In this document: piece by piece, positions 41,820 through 51,069 of the stretch | How positions within the stretch are numbered: position 1 is the stretch's first letter | Layout of the letters: the number at the start of each line of letters is the position of its first letter | Assembly (NCBI RefSeq): GCF_006539985.1 | Contig: NZ_BJOB01000014.1 | Span: forward strand, 1-58,463 | Direction of reading: 5' to 3' | Length of the DNA stretch: 58,463 bases | From: Kurthia gibsonii | GTDB taxonomy: Bacteria; Bacillota; Bacilli; Bacillales_A; Planococcaceae | Translations under genes and position numbers: made by a program | Notes under the pieces: model-generated | What the model saw: the letters and a program-made list of their open reading frames with translations, nothing else | Databases searched by the model: none | Told to the model about the DNA's origin: nothing

Positions 41820-42421
41820 TATGGAAAATATAATTTACCTACATCTAAACTATTCAGCTCGTTCCACTTAATCCAAGAAAAAGCAAGTTCTTTTCCAACA
41901 GGAATATAGAAAGCTTTTGCTTCATTTGTCACTTCGTCTTCTGTACGATTGAATTGTTTCAGTGTTTCTTCATAAAGCGCATCGTCTTCTGTTAATTCTG
42001 CTGCGTAAATCTCTTTATAAGCGAGCATCTTTGGTTGTTTACGAATTGCTTCTTCATCAAAGTCTGCGACTGCATGCGCTAAGTGACGTAGTGTATTGGT
42101 ATCATAATAAATAATGAAGCCACCTACTTTAGGGAGTGCTTCTTTCATTTCATCTGGCAGAGCAACTAACATTTTCTCTGTTTCTTCAGTTAAACCATAA
42201 TACTCGATTTTCGCAATTTCGATATGTAAGGCTGAAAGATAAGCTGCGACTGCTAATTTCTGATCTTGCATAAGATATGCTACTTTACCAAAAGCGCGAT
42301 ATAGGCGGCTATTTGAGCTATCTAATTGTATTGCTTTGACGTATGTTTCTAATGCTTCCGCATATGCCCCTTGTTTTTTTAATGTTTCTGCTTGCTCTGT
42401 ATATTTCTCAACAGTTGTCAT
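41819..42421 (-). CDS. TPR-repeat protein
   Basis: 200 residues from the second ATG, nine bases after AAAGGAG. N-terminal TPR-like pairs: EKYTEQAETLKKQGAYAEAL and LETYVKAIQLDSSNSRLYRA (about 4-45), then KVAYLMQDQKLAVAAYLSAL. The C-terminal half (about 80-200) is helical and acidic with no known motif. It is cytoplasmic and likely a protein-protein adaptor. Function unknown. Confidence 0.7.
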   Translation of the reverse strand: MTTVEKYTEQAETLKKQGAYAEALETYVKAIQLDSSNSRLYRAFGKVAYLMQDQKLAVAAYLSALHIEIAKIEYYGLTEETEKMLVALPDEMKEALPKVGGFIIYYDTNTLRHLAHAVADFDEEAIRKQPKMLAYKEIYAAELTEDDALYEETLKQFNRTEDEVTNEAKAFYIPVGKELAFSWIKWNELNSLDVGKLYFP

Positions 42422-42715
42422 GTGTACCATCTCCTTTTTATTAGTATATCGAATATACAACACATACGGCATATAGAACAAGTGTTCTTTTTATATAAAA
42501 AAAGGCATATTTACTAAAAAAATATCATTGAAGTGCATTATAATCTATTTTTCATACTAATTTAGTAAAATAAAGCATAAAAAAAGTGACTTCTTAACAT
42601 CGTATGAAACCACTATATGACGCTATCTGTGAAAAACTTCCTTTTTTATGCTATATCCTTTATAATGAAGCATGATATTCCAAAATTTTCAAAAAATAAA
42701 TTTAAAGGAGCGCTT
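42422..42715. other. Divergent intergenic region
   Basis: About 290 AT-rich bases between the leftward TPR gene and the rightward DUF4097 gene. It must contain both promoters. No notable repeat or RNA element seen. Confidence 0.5.
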
Positions 42716-43717
42716 ATGCAAAAATTCTTATTGATTATTGTAGGTTCACTGTTCTTATTTTCCATTTTTTATTTTGTTGCGAATAGCGTTAATCAGGAAG
42801 AAATTCATGATATTCAAAAAATTTCCATAGAAGATATTCAAAATCTTCATGTTTATTCCGATATTGCAGATATAGAAGTGGTACCGACGAGTGATTTAAA
42901 ATTACGCGCGAAGTTAGAGGGTAAGATGAATAGTTCTTTAGCTAAAAAGCTAGCGTACACAGTAGAGAAGCAGGGCGATACTCTAAAAGTAGAAGTTACA
43001 CATAAAGAGGCGCTTCGTTATGCTTTTTTCAATATCCTACATAGCAAACTGAAGCTAACGATTGCTGTTCCTGAAAAGGAATGGAAAGAACTCTATGTTG
43101 AAAACACAGCGAATCAAATGATTGTCGAAGGAATATACGGAAATCATCTACAATTCAAACAGACATCAGGCAATATGAAAGTGCAAGATTTACAGGCACA
43201 AAATGTAGAGGTTTCTACAACCTCAGGTGTTATACAAGCACAAAATATCATTTCAGATCAACAGTCTGTTCGCCTTACATCAGGGGATGTATCACTCAAA
43301 CAAATTGAAACGGATGATTTACGCATGAAGGCAACGTCTGGTACACAACGTCTCGTCGATGTTCAAGCGAAAAAAATGACAGCTGAATTAACATCTGGTG
43401 ATATCCAAGTGAAGCAACTTTTAGGAGAAGAAGCTACATTAAAGCTAACATCAGGTACAGCCGATTTTACAATGGCTACGCCCCTACAAAAGATGCTCAT
43501 AAATGGGACGAGTGGTGATGTACGCATTCATTATACAGAACTTGTTCGCGACCTACGTTATACGCATGAAGAAACGTCAGGTGATGTCGTAGTTGATTTA
43601 ACGAATGGTGAAAACTCAAAGGGTGCGTCAATCGTTGGAGCAGGTCAAAAACAATTAACAACAAAATTCACGTCAGGTACATTTTATGTAAGTGATACGA
43701 AAGATGGAGGGAAATAA
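42716..43717 (+). CDS. DUF4097-family membrane-anchored beta-helix-like protein
   Basis: 333 residues from the ATG after AAAGGAG. One N-terminal membrane segment (about 4-22) precedes an extracellular part built of about nine Thr-Ser-Gly repeats spaced by roughly 20 residues (QTSGNMKV, TTSGVIQA, LTSGDVSL, ATSGTQRL, LTSGDIQV, LTSGTADF, GTSGDVRI, ETSGDVVV, FTSGTFYV). This is the pattern of the DUF4097 putative adhesin domain. Its role is unknown. A 53-residue membrane protein gene follows after one base. Confidence 0.8.
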   Translation: MQKFLLIIVGSLFLFSIFYFVANSVNQEEIHDIQKISIEDIQNLHVYSDIADIEVVPTSDLKLRAKLEGKMNSSLAKKLAYTVEKQGDTLKVEVTHKEALRYAFFNILHSKLKLTIAVPEKEWKELYVENTANQMIVEGIYGNHLQFKQTSGNMKVQDLQAQNVEVSTTSGVIQAQNIISDQQSVRLTSGDVSLKQIETDDLRMKATSGTQRLVDVQAKKMTAELTSGDIQVKQLLGEEATLKLTSGTADFTMATPLQKMLINGTSGDVRIHYTELVRDLRYTHEETSGDVVVDLTNGENSKGASIVGAGQKQLTTKFTSGTFYVSDTKDGGK

Positions 43718-43718
43718 G

Positions 43719-43880
43719 ATGTTTGTATGGATTATCTTAATGAGTTGTATGCTATTAGTAAGCAGTATTTACTTCATTCGTATAAAAAGAAAACAACGCA
43801 TGGTTAAACAACGGAATCACGCACAAATTGAAACACGCTTTATGCAACGCAACCGATCAGCTAAAGGCGGAGCATACTAA
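43719..43880 (+). CDS. Small membrane protein co-transcribed with the DUF4097 gene
   Basis: 53 residues from the ATG after GGAGGG (the site lies in the end of the DUF4097 gene). One membrane segment (MFVWIILMSCMLLVSSIYFI) and a very basic tail (RIKRKQRMVKQR) with a C-terminal KGGAY. One base separates the genes, so they are translationally coupled. Family unknown. Confidence 0.65.
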   Translation: MFVWIILMSCMLLVSSIYFIRIKRKQRMVKQRNHAQIETRFMQRNRSAKGGAY

Positions 43881-43889
43881 ATATAGCAT

Positions 43890-43933
43890 TTATACAGTTT
43901 GGACGAAGCAATTGTCTGGACTGTATTTTTTAT
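43890..43933 (+). terminator. Terminator of the DUF4097 operon
   Basis: Stem ATACAGTTTGGAC / GTCTGGACTGTAT (with G-U pairs) plus T-run. Confidence 0.8.
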
Positions 43934-43974
43934 TAAAAATGGCATAGGAGATTGTATGCTTTTTATTTCTTTCC

Positions 43975-44010
<36 letters not shown>

Positions 44011-44056
44011 GTATCATTAATAAGAATACTTATAATATTGAGATATTTGAGAAAAA

Positions 44057-44093
44057 AAGAATATGGTTGAATGAATTTTTCAACCATATTCCT
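44057..44093 (-). terminator. Terminator of the ars operon
   Basis: Perfect stem GAATATGGTTGAA / TTCAACCATATTC with, on the leftward transcript, a long T-run; ten bases after the arsM stop. Confidence 0.85.
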
Positions 44094-44102
44094 TCGTTTG
44101 AT

Positions 44103-44900
44103 TTATTTACGTGCTTGAATCAATGCCGATACAATATAATTTTCTAAATCATAATTCGGTTCCCAGTCACGTATGAATTCCTTCGATTCATCTTTTGGTT
44201 CAATTCGAATCTCTTTAAACCCTGCATTTCGTAGCAATTCTTCATATGTCTCAATCGATATGGCTCCTGATATGCATCCTGAATATAATTGTAAATCTTC
44301 ATGGTAACTTTCTGGTAATTCAGCTGTTAAAATCACATCTGAAATGGCTAAATAACCACCTGGTTTTAATACACGATAGGCCTCTTTAAATACTTGTTCT
44401 TTCTCTGGTGATAAATTAATAACACAATTTGAAATAATATGATCTGCTGTTTCATTGGCAATCGGTAAATGCTCAATCTCACCTAAACGAAACTCAACAT
44501 GTGCTAAATTTGCTTTTTGAGCTTGTGCGCGAGCTTTTGCGATCATTTCATGTGTCATATCGACACCGATGACATGACCTGTCTCCCCTACCTTTTTAGC
44601 AGCTAAGAAGCAATCAAAACCACCGCCTGAACCCAAGTCGACAACGGTTTCGCCTTCTTTAAATTGTGCAATAGCATGTGGATTCCCACAACTTAATCCC
44701 ATATTTGCTTCTTTTGGAATTTGATTTAATTCCTCGATAGAATAACCCATTTTTTGAGCTAACTCTTCCGGTGATTGCTGCAAGTTTTCTTCTGGATCAC
44801 AGCAACTTACTGTATTCGTTGTACAGCAGTCATTATTTTGAGTCGCTACTTTTGCGTAATTCAAGCGAACTGCTGTACGAAATTCATGTGATTTTTTCAT
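44103..44900 (-). CDS. arsM: Arsenite S-adenosylmethionine methyltransferase
   Basis: 265 residues. Cys-rich N-terminus ([18 protein letters not shown], about 22-39). SAM-binding class I methyltransferase core with motif [16 protein letters not shown] (about 87-101), [11 protein letters not shown] before it, [10 protein letters not shown], and the As-binding cysteines in [11 protein letters not shown] and LYSGCISGA. ArsM methylates As(III) to less retained or volatile forms. It is the last gene of arsC-arsD-arsA-hesB-arsM, 12 bases after the HesB-like gene. Confidence 0.92.
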   Translation of the reverse strand: MKKSHEFRTAVRLNYAKVATQNNDCCTTNTVSCCDPEENLQQSPEELAQKMGYSIEELNQIPKEANMGLSCGNPHAIAQFKEGETVVDLGSGGGFDCFLAAKKVGETGHVIGVDMTHEMIAKARAQAQKANLAHVEFRLGEIEHLPIANETADHIISNCVINLSPEKEQVFKEAYRVLKPGGYLAISDVILTAELPESYHEDLQLYSGCISGAISIETYEELLRNAGFKEIRIEPKDESKEFIRDWEPNYDLENYIVSALIQARK

Positions 44901-44912
44901 TTCTTTTCCTCC

Positions 44913-45194
44913 TTAACAAGACGTCGGACTATAACCTTGTAATACAAGCCCCATCTGTCCATCTTCTTCCTCTGCATGAATTGTCACATCTTTTAATATA
45001 GGAATCACTTGATCTTGTATAGCAATCTCTAAACCATCTACAAGTTGAACCGTATCTTGCATAGTTGGTTCGGCAATTTCCACTTGAACATTTACACCAC
45101 AACAACCTTCTGTACCATAAAAACGAAGCAATTTAGGCGCTTGTCCTTCCATAACTTGCATTAGATAATTTTTTCCTTCTATTGTTAAATTCAT
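44913..45194 (-). CDS. HesB/IscA-like protein of the ars operon
   Basis: 93 residues of the HesB-like (iron-sulfur biosynthesis) fold. It lacks the standard CxC tail but has a central GTEGCCGVNVQVEIAE and a C-terminal Cys (YSPTSC). Such proteins occur inside ars operons of Bacillota. The Cys residues could bind As(III) or an Fe-S cluster. Its start overlaps the arsA stop by one base. The role in arsenic handling is inferred from context. Confidence 0.7.
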   Translation of the reverse strand: MNLTIEGKNYLMQVMEGQAPKLLRFYGTEGCCGVNVQVEIAEPTMQDTVQLVDGLEIAIQDQVIPILKDVTIHAEEEDGQMGLVLQGYSPTSC

Positions 45195-46948
45195 TATTTA
45201 ACCTCTCCTTCTAGTTTCTTTAAACCTGTTTGACCGATAGGCTCCTCCATCAACCAAGGAACAACTACCATTCGTTTACTTTCTTTTTGAACTGCTTCAA
45301 GCCATTGCTGCTCCATTTGCTGTTTTTCTTTAAAAATAGGGCTTTCTGTAGCCACTGCAGTAAAGCATTGATTCATAACCCAATAATCAACTAATAATCC
45401 AGCGCGTTCTAAATCCGTTTGTAGACGTGCTGCTTCAAGTACAGGTGTTGCTTCAGGCAAACTTACAATTAACACACGCGTATAGTCTGAATCACGTAGT
45501 TTTGGTAACAACTCAGAAACAGCAGGTGGAATCTCTCCTTGTGTACGATTCACTTCTTGATGATACGCTTCAGTCGCATCTAAAAGTAATAATGTATGAC
45601 CTGTAGGCGCTGTATCAATAATGATTGTTTCATGCTCATGTGCTTTCACAACTTCAGCAAATGCACGAAATACAGCAATTTCTTCTGTACAAGGAGATGC
45701 TAAATCTTCTTTCACAAGTGCTAAACCATCTTCTGTCATAGTTTCTTCAGCTTTTTCCAAAACAGCTGCTTCATATTTCGCCAACTCTGCTTTTGGATCA
45801 ATTCGACTCATTGTTAGATTAGGAAGTGTTTCATCTAGAGTCCAAGAAAGATGTGCTGCTGGATCTGTAGTTGTTAAATGAACCGATTGCCCTTCTTCTG
45901 CAAGACGCATAGCAATATAAGAAGCAACGGTTGTTTTACCAACACCACCCTTACCCATTGTAAAAATAATATGTGGCTTTTCTCTCGTATACGTTTGAAC
46001 CAATTCTTCTAAGTTTATATACGCATCAAACGATGAAGTTTCTGTATGAGCAAATGGAATTGACTCATCACGTAACCAACACTCTAAATTTGCTTGAGAT
46101 GACAACGTATATGGTACATATGGAAGTGTGTATGTTTTTAAATGACGTAGAGCATGCGGCATATGCTGAAGGGCTGCTCGTTGACGATTTGCGAAAGCAT
46201 GTTCCATCACATCATCACTCACTTCTTCAAAATAGCCATTGATGATTAATTGCTGATGCTGCATACCTAACGCATCTAATTCTTGAGATGCACGTGCAGC
46301 TTCTTTTAAAGGATTCCCATCTGGACGAGTTACAAGCCATAACGTCGTTTGATTTTTATCCATTAAACGCTCTACAGCTAAACGATACATGTCTCTATGT
46401 TCATTCAAACCCTTTAAAGGACCTAAACAAGAAGTGCCTGTCGTATTTTCATCTAAAAAATGTGTCCAAGCCGATGGTAATTGCAGTAAACGTAGTGTAT
46501 GCCCTGTCGGTGCTGTATCAAAAATAATATGATCGAAATCTTGAAGTAAGGTTTGATCCGTCAATAATTGAGCAAACTCATTAAATGCAGCAATCTCAAC
46601 TGTACAAGCACCTGATAATTGTTCCTCCATATTTTGAATTAAAACAGGTGGAAGCTTTCCGCGATACGGTTGAATCATTTGTTCTTTATAATGAGCTGCT
46701 GCCTCTTCTGGATTAATATTTAACGCATAGAGTGTATCTGAAATATGGGTCGGCTCTCCATAAATCGTTTGTTGAAACACATCTTGCAGATTAGAAGCTG
46801 GGTCGGTACTAATTAACAGCACTTTTTTCCCTTCACGCGCCATTGAAATAGCTAATGCACATGAAACAGATGTTTTACCGACGCCACCTTTACCTGTTAA
46901 AAAGACGAAAGGGGTTGTAGGAAAATCAGCTTTTGTTAAACGTTTCAC
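45194..46948 (-). CDS. arsA: Arsenite-stimulated ATPase ArsA
   Basis: 584 residues, two homologous halves as in classical ArsA. P-loops LTGKGGVGKTSVS (about 18-30) and TMGKGGVGKTTVA (about 330-342), each with switch FDTAPTGHTLRLL / IDTAPTGHTLLLL. Conserved Cys in GACTVEIAAF, TSCLGP and SPCTEEIAVF are the metalloid-site positions. ArsA energises the arsenite permease ArsB. No arsB or acr3 gene is present here. It overlaps arsD by four bases. Confidence 0.94.
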   Translation of the reverse strand: MKRLTKADFPTTPFVFLTGKGGVGKTSVSCALAISMAREGKKVLLISTDPASNLQDVFQQTIYGEPTHISDTLYALNINPEEAAAHYKEQMIQPYRGKLPPVLIQNMEEQLSGACTVEIAAFNEFAQLLTDQTLLQDFDHIIFDTAPTGHTLRLLQLPSAWTHFLDENTTGTSCLGPLKGLNEHRDMYRLAVERLMDKNQTTLWLVTRPDGNPLKEAARASQELDALGMQHQQLIINGYFEEVSDDVMEHAFANRQRAALQHMPHALRHLKTYTLPYVPYTLSSQANLECWLRDESIPFAHTETSSFDAYINLEELVQTYTREKPHIIFTMGKGGVGKTTVASYIAMRLAEEGQSVHLTTTDPAAHLSWTLDETLPNLTMSRIDPKAELAKYEAAVLEKAEETMTEDGLALVKEDLASPCTEEIAVFRAFAEVVKAHEHETIIIDTAPTGHTLLLLDATEAYHQEVNRTQGEIPPAVSELLPKLRDSDYTRVLIVSLPEATPVLEAARLQTDLERAGLLVDYWVMNQCFTAVATESPIFKEKQQMEQQWLEAVQKESKRMVVVPWLMEEPIGQTGLKKLEGEVK

Positions 46949-47319
46949 TTTGAAACATCTCCCTTAATGTTTAGACGAATTTTTGGTTTTTTCGCTAATT
47001 CTTCAGTAGGTATTCCCGTCCATTCAGAAAATTCCTCCGTAGTAGGATAGCGCCCTTTTACTGCCAGTAAACCATCTATAAGCGTGATAGGTAAACAATC
47101 CATACCTTCTTCCATAACCAATTGATTCACTTGTTGATTTTCAACAAAAACATCTGGATGATTCGTTACATTAAAGCGCTCTGCTGTAATTGTTGGTTGA
47201 TTTTGTACATGATGCATAATAAATGAAATTCGCAGTAAATCTGTGTCAATCGATGGTCCACATAGACCTGTTGGACAACACATTGCTGGTTCATACATTT
47301 GAATGACCTTCATAATCAT
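46945..47319 (-). CDS. arsD: Arsenite metallochaperone ArsD
   Basis: 124 residues. The As(III)-binding cysteines Cys14, Cys15 and Cys20 are in [11 protein letters not shown]; the thioredoxin-like fold continues with TDLLRISFI and CLPITLIDG. ArsD hands As(III) to ArsA. An AAAGGAG site is four bases before the ATG used here; an ATG two codons later is possible. It overlaps arsC by 29 bases. Confidence 0.92.
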   Translation of the reverse strand: MIMKVIQMYEPAMCCPTGLCGPSIDTDLLRISFIMHHVQNQPTITAERFNVTNHPDVFVENQQVNQLVMEEGMDCLPITLIDGLLAVKGRYPTTEEFSEWTGIPTEELAKKPKIRLNIKGDVSK

Positions 47320-47734
47320 CTAGCTCCTTTTCAACAAAATCTTGAATTCTTTTTTGGATTGCATCGCGAACTTCTTGAAAAACAGCCCACTTTTCTTCTT
47401 CTGTTCCTGTCGCTTTTGCAGGGTCTGTAAAACCCCAATGTTCCCGTTTTACATGAGGTGGCGTTACAGGACATTTATCTGCTGCATCACCGCATAGCGT
47501 TACAACTAATGTTGCCTGATTAAGAATTTGTGAATCAATCACATCTGAAGTTTGCATTGTAATATCGATTTGTACCTCTTGCATGGCTTTTACAGCTTTC
47601 GGATTCAAACCATGCGCTTCAATTCCTGCGCTTTTTACAGTCCAATCAGTTGGTAGCAACTTCTTCGCAAAACCTTCTGCCATTTGACTTCGACATGAAT
47701 TACCTGTACATAAAAAATAAAGAATTTTGTTCAT
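47291..47734 (-). CDS. arsC: Arsenate reductase, thioredoxin-coupled
   Basis: 147 residues, low-molecular-weight phosphatase fold. P-loop Cys9-TGNSCR-Arg15, then the redox pair Cys81 and Cys88 in [12 protein letters not shown], and the Asp loop FTDPAKATG. It reduces As(V) to As(III) by a Cys relay and thioredoxin. First gene of the operon; GAGGTGA precedes the ATG. Confidence 0.95.
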   Translation of the reverse strand: MNKILYFLCTGNSCRSQMAEGFAKKLLPTDWTVKSAGIEAHGLNPKAVKAMQEVQIDITMQTSDVIDSQILNQATLVVTLCGDAADKCPVTPPHVKREHWGFTDPAKATGTEEEKWAVFQEVRDAIQKRIQDFVEKELDDYEGHSNV

Positions 47735-47765
47735 TTTTTAAATCACCTCAAAATATAATAACTTA

Positions 47766-47802
47766 CTTATATAATCATATTCTTATATAAAAAAGATGTC
47801 AA
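47766..47802 (-). promoter_or_regulatory. ars promoter with overlapping operator-like repeats
   Basis: Leftward TTGACA (47797-47802), 17-base spacer, TATGAT (47774-47779). Two copies of CTTATATAA (47766-47774 and 47782-47790, 16-base period) flank the -10. Such palindromic AT-rich pairs are typical places for ArsR-family repressors. No arsR gene is in the window. Confidence 0.6.
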
Positions 47803-47853
47803 TTTCTTTTCAACTATCTATGATATAATATTTTTTGGAAAGGATTGACATAC

Positions 47854-48234
47854 ATGAAAAAGAAATTACTTATTGGTATTTTAACAATCAGCATTGCTCT
47901 CAACCTCTTCCTCCTTGGGAAATGGTACTTTTTTGAACGAGGCTATGAAGAAACAGAGAAAGAATATAAAATCTTAGGTGAAATGGTCGTTAAGACGATG
48001 GAAAGTGATGATTACAAGAAAATTGCAGAAAAAGAACAAATTTTATCCATTAACTATGGTGTAGATCGCTATAAAGGTGGCGCTTTCCCTTACTACATGT
48101 CTGTTTTTGTGAAAACAAAAGACAACAATTATATGTTTGATTGTGCAGATAAGACTTGTGAAAAGGTAGAGATAAGCGGAGAAAGCTATTCCATTTATCA
48201 AGATGAGCCTCTAGCGTTACCACTTAAAAAATAA
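47854..48234 (+). CDS. Membrane-anchored protein of unknown function
   Basis: 126 residues from the ATG at 47854; GGAAAGGA lies 10 bases upstream. One N-terminal membrane segment (about 4-22) and a small extracellular part with two Cys in MFDCADKTCEKVE that may form a disulfide. Family unknown. It diverges from the ars operon and ends in its own terminator. Confidence 0.65.
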   Translation: MKKKLLIGILTISIALNLFLLGKWYFFERGYEETEKEYKILGEMVVKTMESDDYKKIAEKEQILSINYGVDRYKGGAFPYYMSVFVKTKDNNYMFDCADKTCEKVEISGESYSIYQDEPLALPLKK

Positions 48235-48239
48235 ACAGA

Positions 48240-48283
48240 AAAAACCAAAACTGTGCCGAAGCGCGATTTTGGTTTTTTCTTAT
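48240..48283. terminator. Bidirectional terminator, similar to the dispersed repeat's hairpin
   Basis: Stem AAAAACCAAAA(c) / TTTTGGTTTTTT with loop CTGTGCCGAAGCGCGA. The loop and right arm resemble the central hairpin of repeat copy B (GCACCAAAGCGCGATT...TTTTTCTTAT), so this may be a stripped third copy. Confidence 0.7.
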
Positions 48284-48290
48284 CATTACA

Positions 48291-48794
48291 TTATTTACTT
48301 ACTTTTTTACCTAGAATAACGAGGTCTCTTTTCATACCGTCTAGTTCAGCAACTTCCGGTAAGAACGCCCATTGTTCAAAACCGAAATGTTTAAATAGTT
48401 TCATACTCGGTTCATTTTGAGCAAAAATAAAGCCGAGTATGGTTTGAATGGATAAAGAAGGCGCTGCATCTAAAACGAATTGAATCGCCTTTTTGCCTAA
48501 GCCATGTCCTCTGAAATCAGCATCCAAATAAATGCTCACTTCCGCTGTCGCATCATAGGCTTTTCGACCATAAAAATCTTGTAAGCTAATCCAGCCACAA
48601 ATCGCCCCGTCTAATTCCATCACCCATAGTGGTCGGTGATCTGCTATATGGGCATGAAACCAAGGTGTACGTTCTTCAACAGTGACTGCTTCTAAATCAG
48701 CTGTCACTATACGCCCTTCAATCGTTGAATTATAAATCGCGACAATGCGCTCTAAATCATCTAATTTTGCTATACGGAACGTTAGTGTACTCAT
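48291..48794 (-). CDS. GNAT acetyltransferase, phosphinothricin-type
   Basis: 167 residues from the ATG after AAAGGAG (spacing 11). Motifs of the PAT/YwnH group: FRIAKLDDLERIVAIYNSTI at the N-terminus, EVSIYLDADFRGHGLGKKAI (acetyl-CoA pyrophosphate loop, about 98-117), and IFAQNEPSMKLFKHFGFEQW. It acetylates a small amine; the substrate is not readable from sequence. It lies 16 bases after the next upstream GNAT gene in the same direction. Confidence 0.85.
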   Translation of the reverse strand: MSTLTFRIAKLDDLERIVAIYNSTIEGRIVTADLEAVTVEERTPWFHAHIADHRPLWVMELDGAICGWISLQDFYGRKAYDATAEVSIYLDADFRGHGLGKKAIQFVLDAAPSLSIQTILGFIFAQNEPSMKLFKHFGFEQWAFLPEVAELDGMKRDLVILGKKVSK

Positions 48795-48810
48795 GCTGTG
48801 TCTTTCTCCT

Positions 48811-49392
48811 TTAAACTGTTTTATAACCAATCGCCTGCTCCAAATGCGCTTTTACACGCGGCCAATCTTCACGTATAACCGAATAGACAACACTATTTCG
48901 AATATAACCATCTTTACAAATAATATGTTTACGCAGTACCCCTTCTTTTGTTGCTAAAAGCCCTTCAATAGCACGACAAGAACGTGTATTTCGCTCATCT
49001 GCTACGATTTGAATCCGTTCAAGCCCTTCTTTTTCAAAAGCATATTGAAATAATAGATATTTACAACGCTTATTCACCGAAGTGCCAAAATATGCGGGGG
49101 TTAGCCACGTGTAACCGAGCGTTGCAGCACGATTTTTAGTATCTATTTGATAAAAACGCGTCGAGCCAATTACGCGATTCGACTGACGATCTACAATTGC
49201 ATAAGTTTGCTCCGTTTTCGATTTATGTAAGGCATCTTCAATATAAGCCTCTGCATCTTTTAATGATTGAATCGTATGTGCTGTATATGTCCAAATCTCC
49301 GCATGATTCCCTGCTTCAAATAAAGCTTCTGCATCTTCCATTACAAGTGGACGTAAATAAATAACATCATCATCTAATTGACTAAATTCCAT
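48811..49392 (-). CDS. GNAT acetyltransferase, RimJ/RimL type
   Basis: 193 residues. N-terminal DDDVIYLRPLVMEDAEALFE, central VIGSTRFYQIDTKNRAATLG, YTWLTPAYFGTSVNKRCKYL and LERIQIVADERNTRSCRAIE are those of the RimJ/RimL-like acetyltransferases (ribosomal-protein or small-molecule N-acetylation). It is transcribed with the following GNAT gene. Confidence 0.85.
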   Translation of the reverse strand: MEFSQLDDDVIYLRPLVMEDAEALFEAGNHAEIWTYTAHTIQSLKDAEAYIEDALHKSKTEQTYAIVDRQSNRVIGSTRFYQIDTKNRAATLGYTWLTPAYFGTSVNKRCKYLLFQYAFEKEGLERIQIVADERNTRSCRAIEGLLATKEGVLRKHIICKDGYIRNSVVYSVIREDWPRVKAHLEQAIGYKTV

Positions 49393-49447
49393 CCCATTCG
49401 CCTTCTTTCGTTTTTCTTATTATAGCGCACCTTTTTCAAAATAAAAG

Positions 49448-49477
49448 AAAAAACTGTCTCCTTTTTGGAAACAGTCT
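49448..49477 (-). terminator. Terminator of the DinB-like gene
   Basis: Stem ACTGTCTCC / GGAAACAGT; leftward T-rich tail. Confidence 0.75.
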
Positions 49478-49482
49478 GAAAA

Positions 49483-49941
49483 TTATTGAAATAGACAAAT
49501 TGAGATAGGTTTTTCTCGATGTTGCATTAAGAGTTGGTATAGCTGTGCACGATGATGAATGAGGTGCATTAGAATTTCTAGTATCCACTCTTGTTGCGTA
49601 TATGTAGCGCCCCAATAACTGGTTGATTCACGCTGCTTTTCACATTCTGGCATACATTCAATATGTGCGTAAAGCTGCTTCATATGATAAATAAACATCT
49701 GTTTCATTTCACAAATCGTCTCCAAACGATTGCGCTGATAAAATGCATCCATTTCCTGATGACTCGCAGAATTTGCTAACATTAAATCTGCTTTTGGTAA
49801 GTAGGTCATATGATGACACAATTCGAAAACAGAACGAATCCTCTTTGCTTCTGGTTCTTTCCATGTTTGCTCATTCACTTCATCAAATAGTTGCACAATT
49901 GTTTTTTCAATAAAATGTAATTGTTTTACTAAAGACTGCAT
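49483..49941 (-). CDS. DinB/YfiT-like four-helix metalloprotein
   Basis: 152 residues. Four-helix bundle with the DinB-like metal-ligand pattern: His in FELCHHMTYLPKADLM (about 42-55) and His-x3-His-type end LMHLIHHRAQLYQLLMQH (about 125-142). DinB-superfamily proteins include thiol-dependent transferases. The substrate here is unknown. It stands alone. Confidence 0.75.
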   Translation of the reverse strand: MQSLVKQLHFIEKTIVQLFDEVNEQTWKEPEAKRIRSVFELCHHMTYLPKADLMLANSASHQEMDAFYQRNRLETICEMKQMFIYHMKQLYAHIECMPECEKQRESTSYWGATYTQQEWILEILMHLIHHRAQLYQLLMQHREKPISICLFQ

Positions 49942-49998
49942 TTTTTGAACCCCTTTGTTATGTAGGAGGGTGAAAGACCCCTCAAATAAAGCTATTAA

Positions 49999-50310
49999 TT
50001 AGTTTTTATTGGCACGATCACGAATCATTGCTTCACGTGACGGATAAATATAACCAGGTAACTTTTTACGAATTGTATGTGTAAACGCACGTTTTGATTT
50101 GTCTTTCGCAGACGGTCTTTTTTGTTGTGTCTGTTTTTCAACGACTGGTTTTACAGACATCTTTTGCGTTTTTCGAACTGTACGATGCTCTACATAGTAT
50201 TGATGAATCATCGCGTCCAATTGACGTTCTTCAAATTTAAGCGATGATATCACAAGTAGTAAAGGAATACCTATTAGTGCAATAATAGAGAGAATTAGTA
50301 ATATTAGCAA
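49999..50310 (-). CDS. Small membrane-anchored basic protein
   Basis: 103 residues. One N-terminal membrane segment (about 2-22) followed by a Lys/Arg/Gln-rich cytoplasmic-looking region (about 40-85) and a conserved-looking end LPGYIYPSREAMIRDRANKN. Family unknown. Confidence 0.6.
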   Translation of the reverse strand: MLILLILSIIALIGIPLLLVISSLKFEERQLDAMIHQYYVEHRTVRKTQKMSVKPVVEKQTQQKRPSAKDKSKRAFTHTIRKKLPGYIYPSREAMIRDRANKN

Positions 50311-50376
50311 GTTTTTTCACACCCTCCGACTAAATATTATAATCCATATATTCCCTATTAATTTTAGTTAAAACCT

Positions 50377-51057
50377 TTATTTCTGCACGAGACGATATTG
50401 ATTCACGGGTCGTCCTACCCCGCCATATTGAATATCAATGACAACTTGACGCTGCTTCTCTAAATAATCTAAATAACGTCTTGCGGTTACACGTGCTAAA
50501 CCAACCCCCTGCGCCACTTCAATAGCTGTAACAGCACCTTTTTGCTCCCCAATAAATTGAATAATCTTTTGTAAGGTTGCACCATTTAATCCCTTTGGTA
50601 AAGCATCATGATAATGGTCGGTCTCTCTTGTTGGATGCAGTAATTGATCCAGTTCATCCTGATTGAGTGCTTCCTTCTTCGTAATATACGCTTTATATGC
50701 TAAATATTGCTGAATGGTTTGCTTCATACGATCAAACGTAAAAGGCTTCATAATATAATCATAAACACCTAATTGCAGCATTTTTTCAATTGTTTTCATA
50801 TCATTCGCTGCAGTTACAGCAATAACATCGACAGGTAAACCTTGATCTCGAATTTGTTGCAATGTTTTAATTCCATCTTGTTCTGGCATGAAAATATCCA
50901 TAAGCGCTACATCTGGCGCTAATGTTTTCAGCTGCTCCACCCCTTCAATTCCATCTTTCGCCACTCCTACAATACGAATACCTTCGATTTGCTCTAAAAA
51001 TTGGCGATTGACTTGACGTACCATTGGATCGTCTTCAATTAATACAACATCTATCAC
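50377..51057 (-). CDS. dctR: CitB-family response regulator of the dicarboxylate system
   Basis: 226 residues. Receiver domain with acidic pair EDD (8-10), phospho-acceptor Asp54 in ALMDIFMPEQDG, and Lys in YIMKPF. The C-terminal CitB-type HTH reads AIEVAQGVGLARVTARRYLD with GGVGRPVNQYRL. It follows the sensor gene after 12 bases. Neighbours identify it as the regulator of C4-dicarboxylate uptake; tandem 18-bp repeats before the symporter gene are its likely site. Confidence 0.85.
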   Translation of the reverse strand: MIDVVLIEDDPMVRQVNRQFLEQIEGIRIVGVAKDGIEGVEQLKTLAPDVALMDIFMPEQDGIKTLQQIRDQGLPVDVIAVTAANDMKTIEKMLQLGVYDYIMKPFTFDRMKQTIQQYLAYKAYITKKEALNQDELDQLLHPTRETDHYHDALPKGLNGATLQKIIQFIGEQKGAVTAIEVAQGVGLARVTARRYLDYLEKQRQVVIDIQYGGVGRPVNQYRLVQK

Positions 51058-51069
51058 GCGATGTTCCCC

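Noticed and set aside
48240-48283. Independent small RNA at the GCGCGA-loop hairpin
   Set aside because: No promoter seen; a bidirectional terminator between convergent genes explains it.
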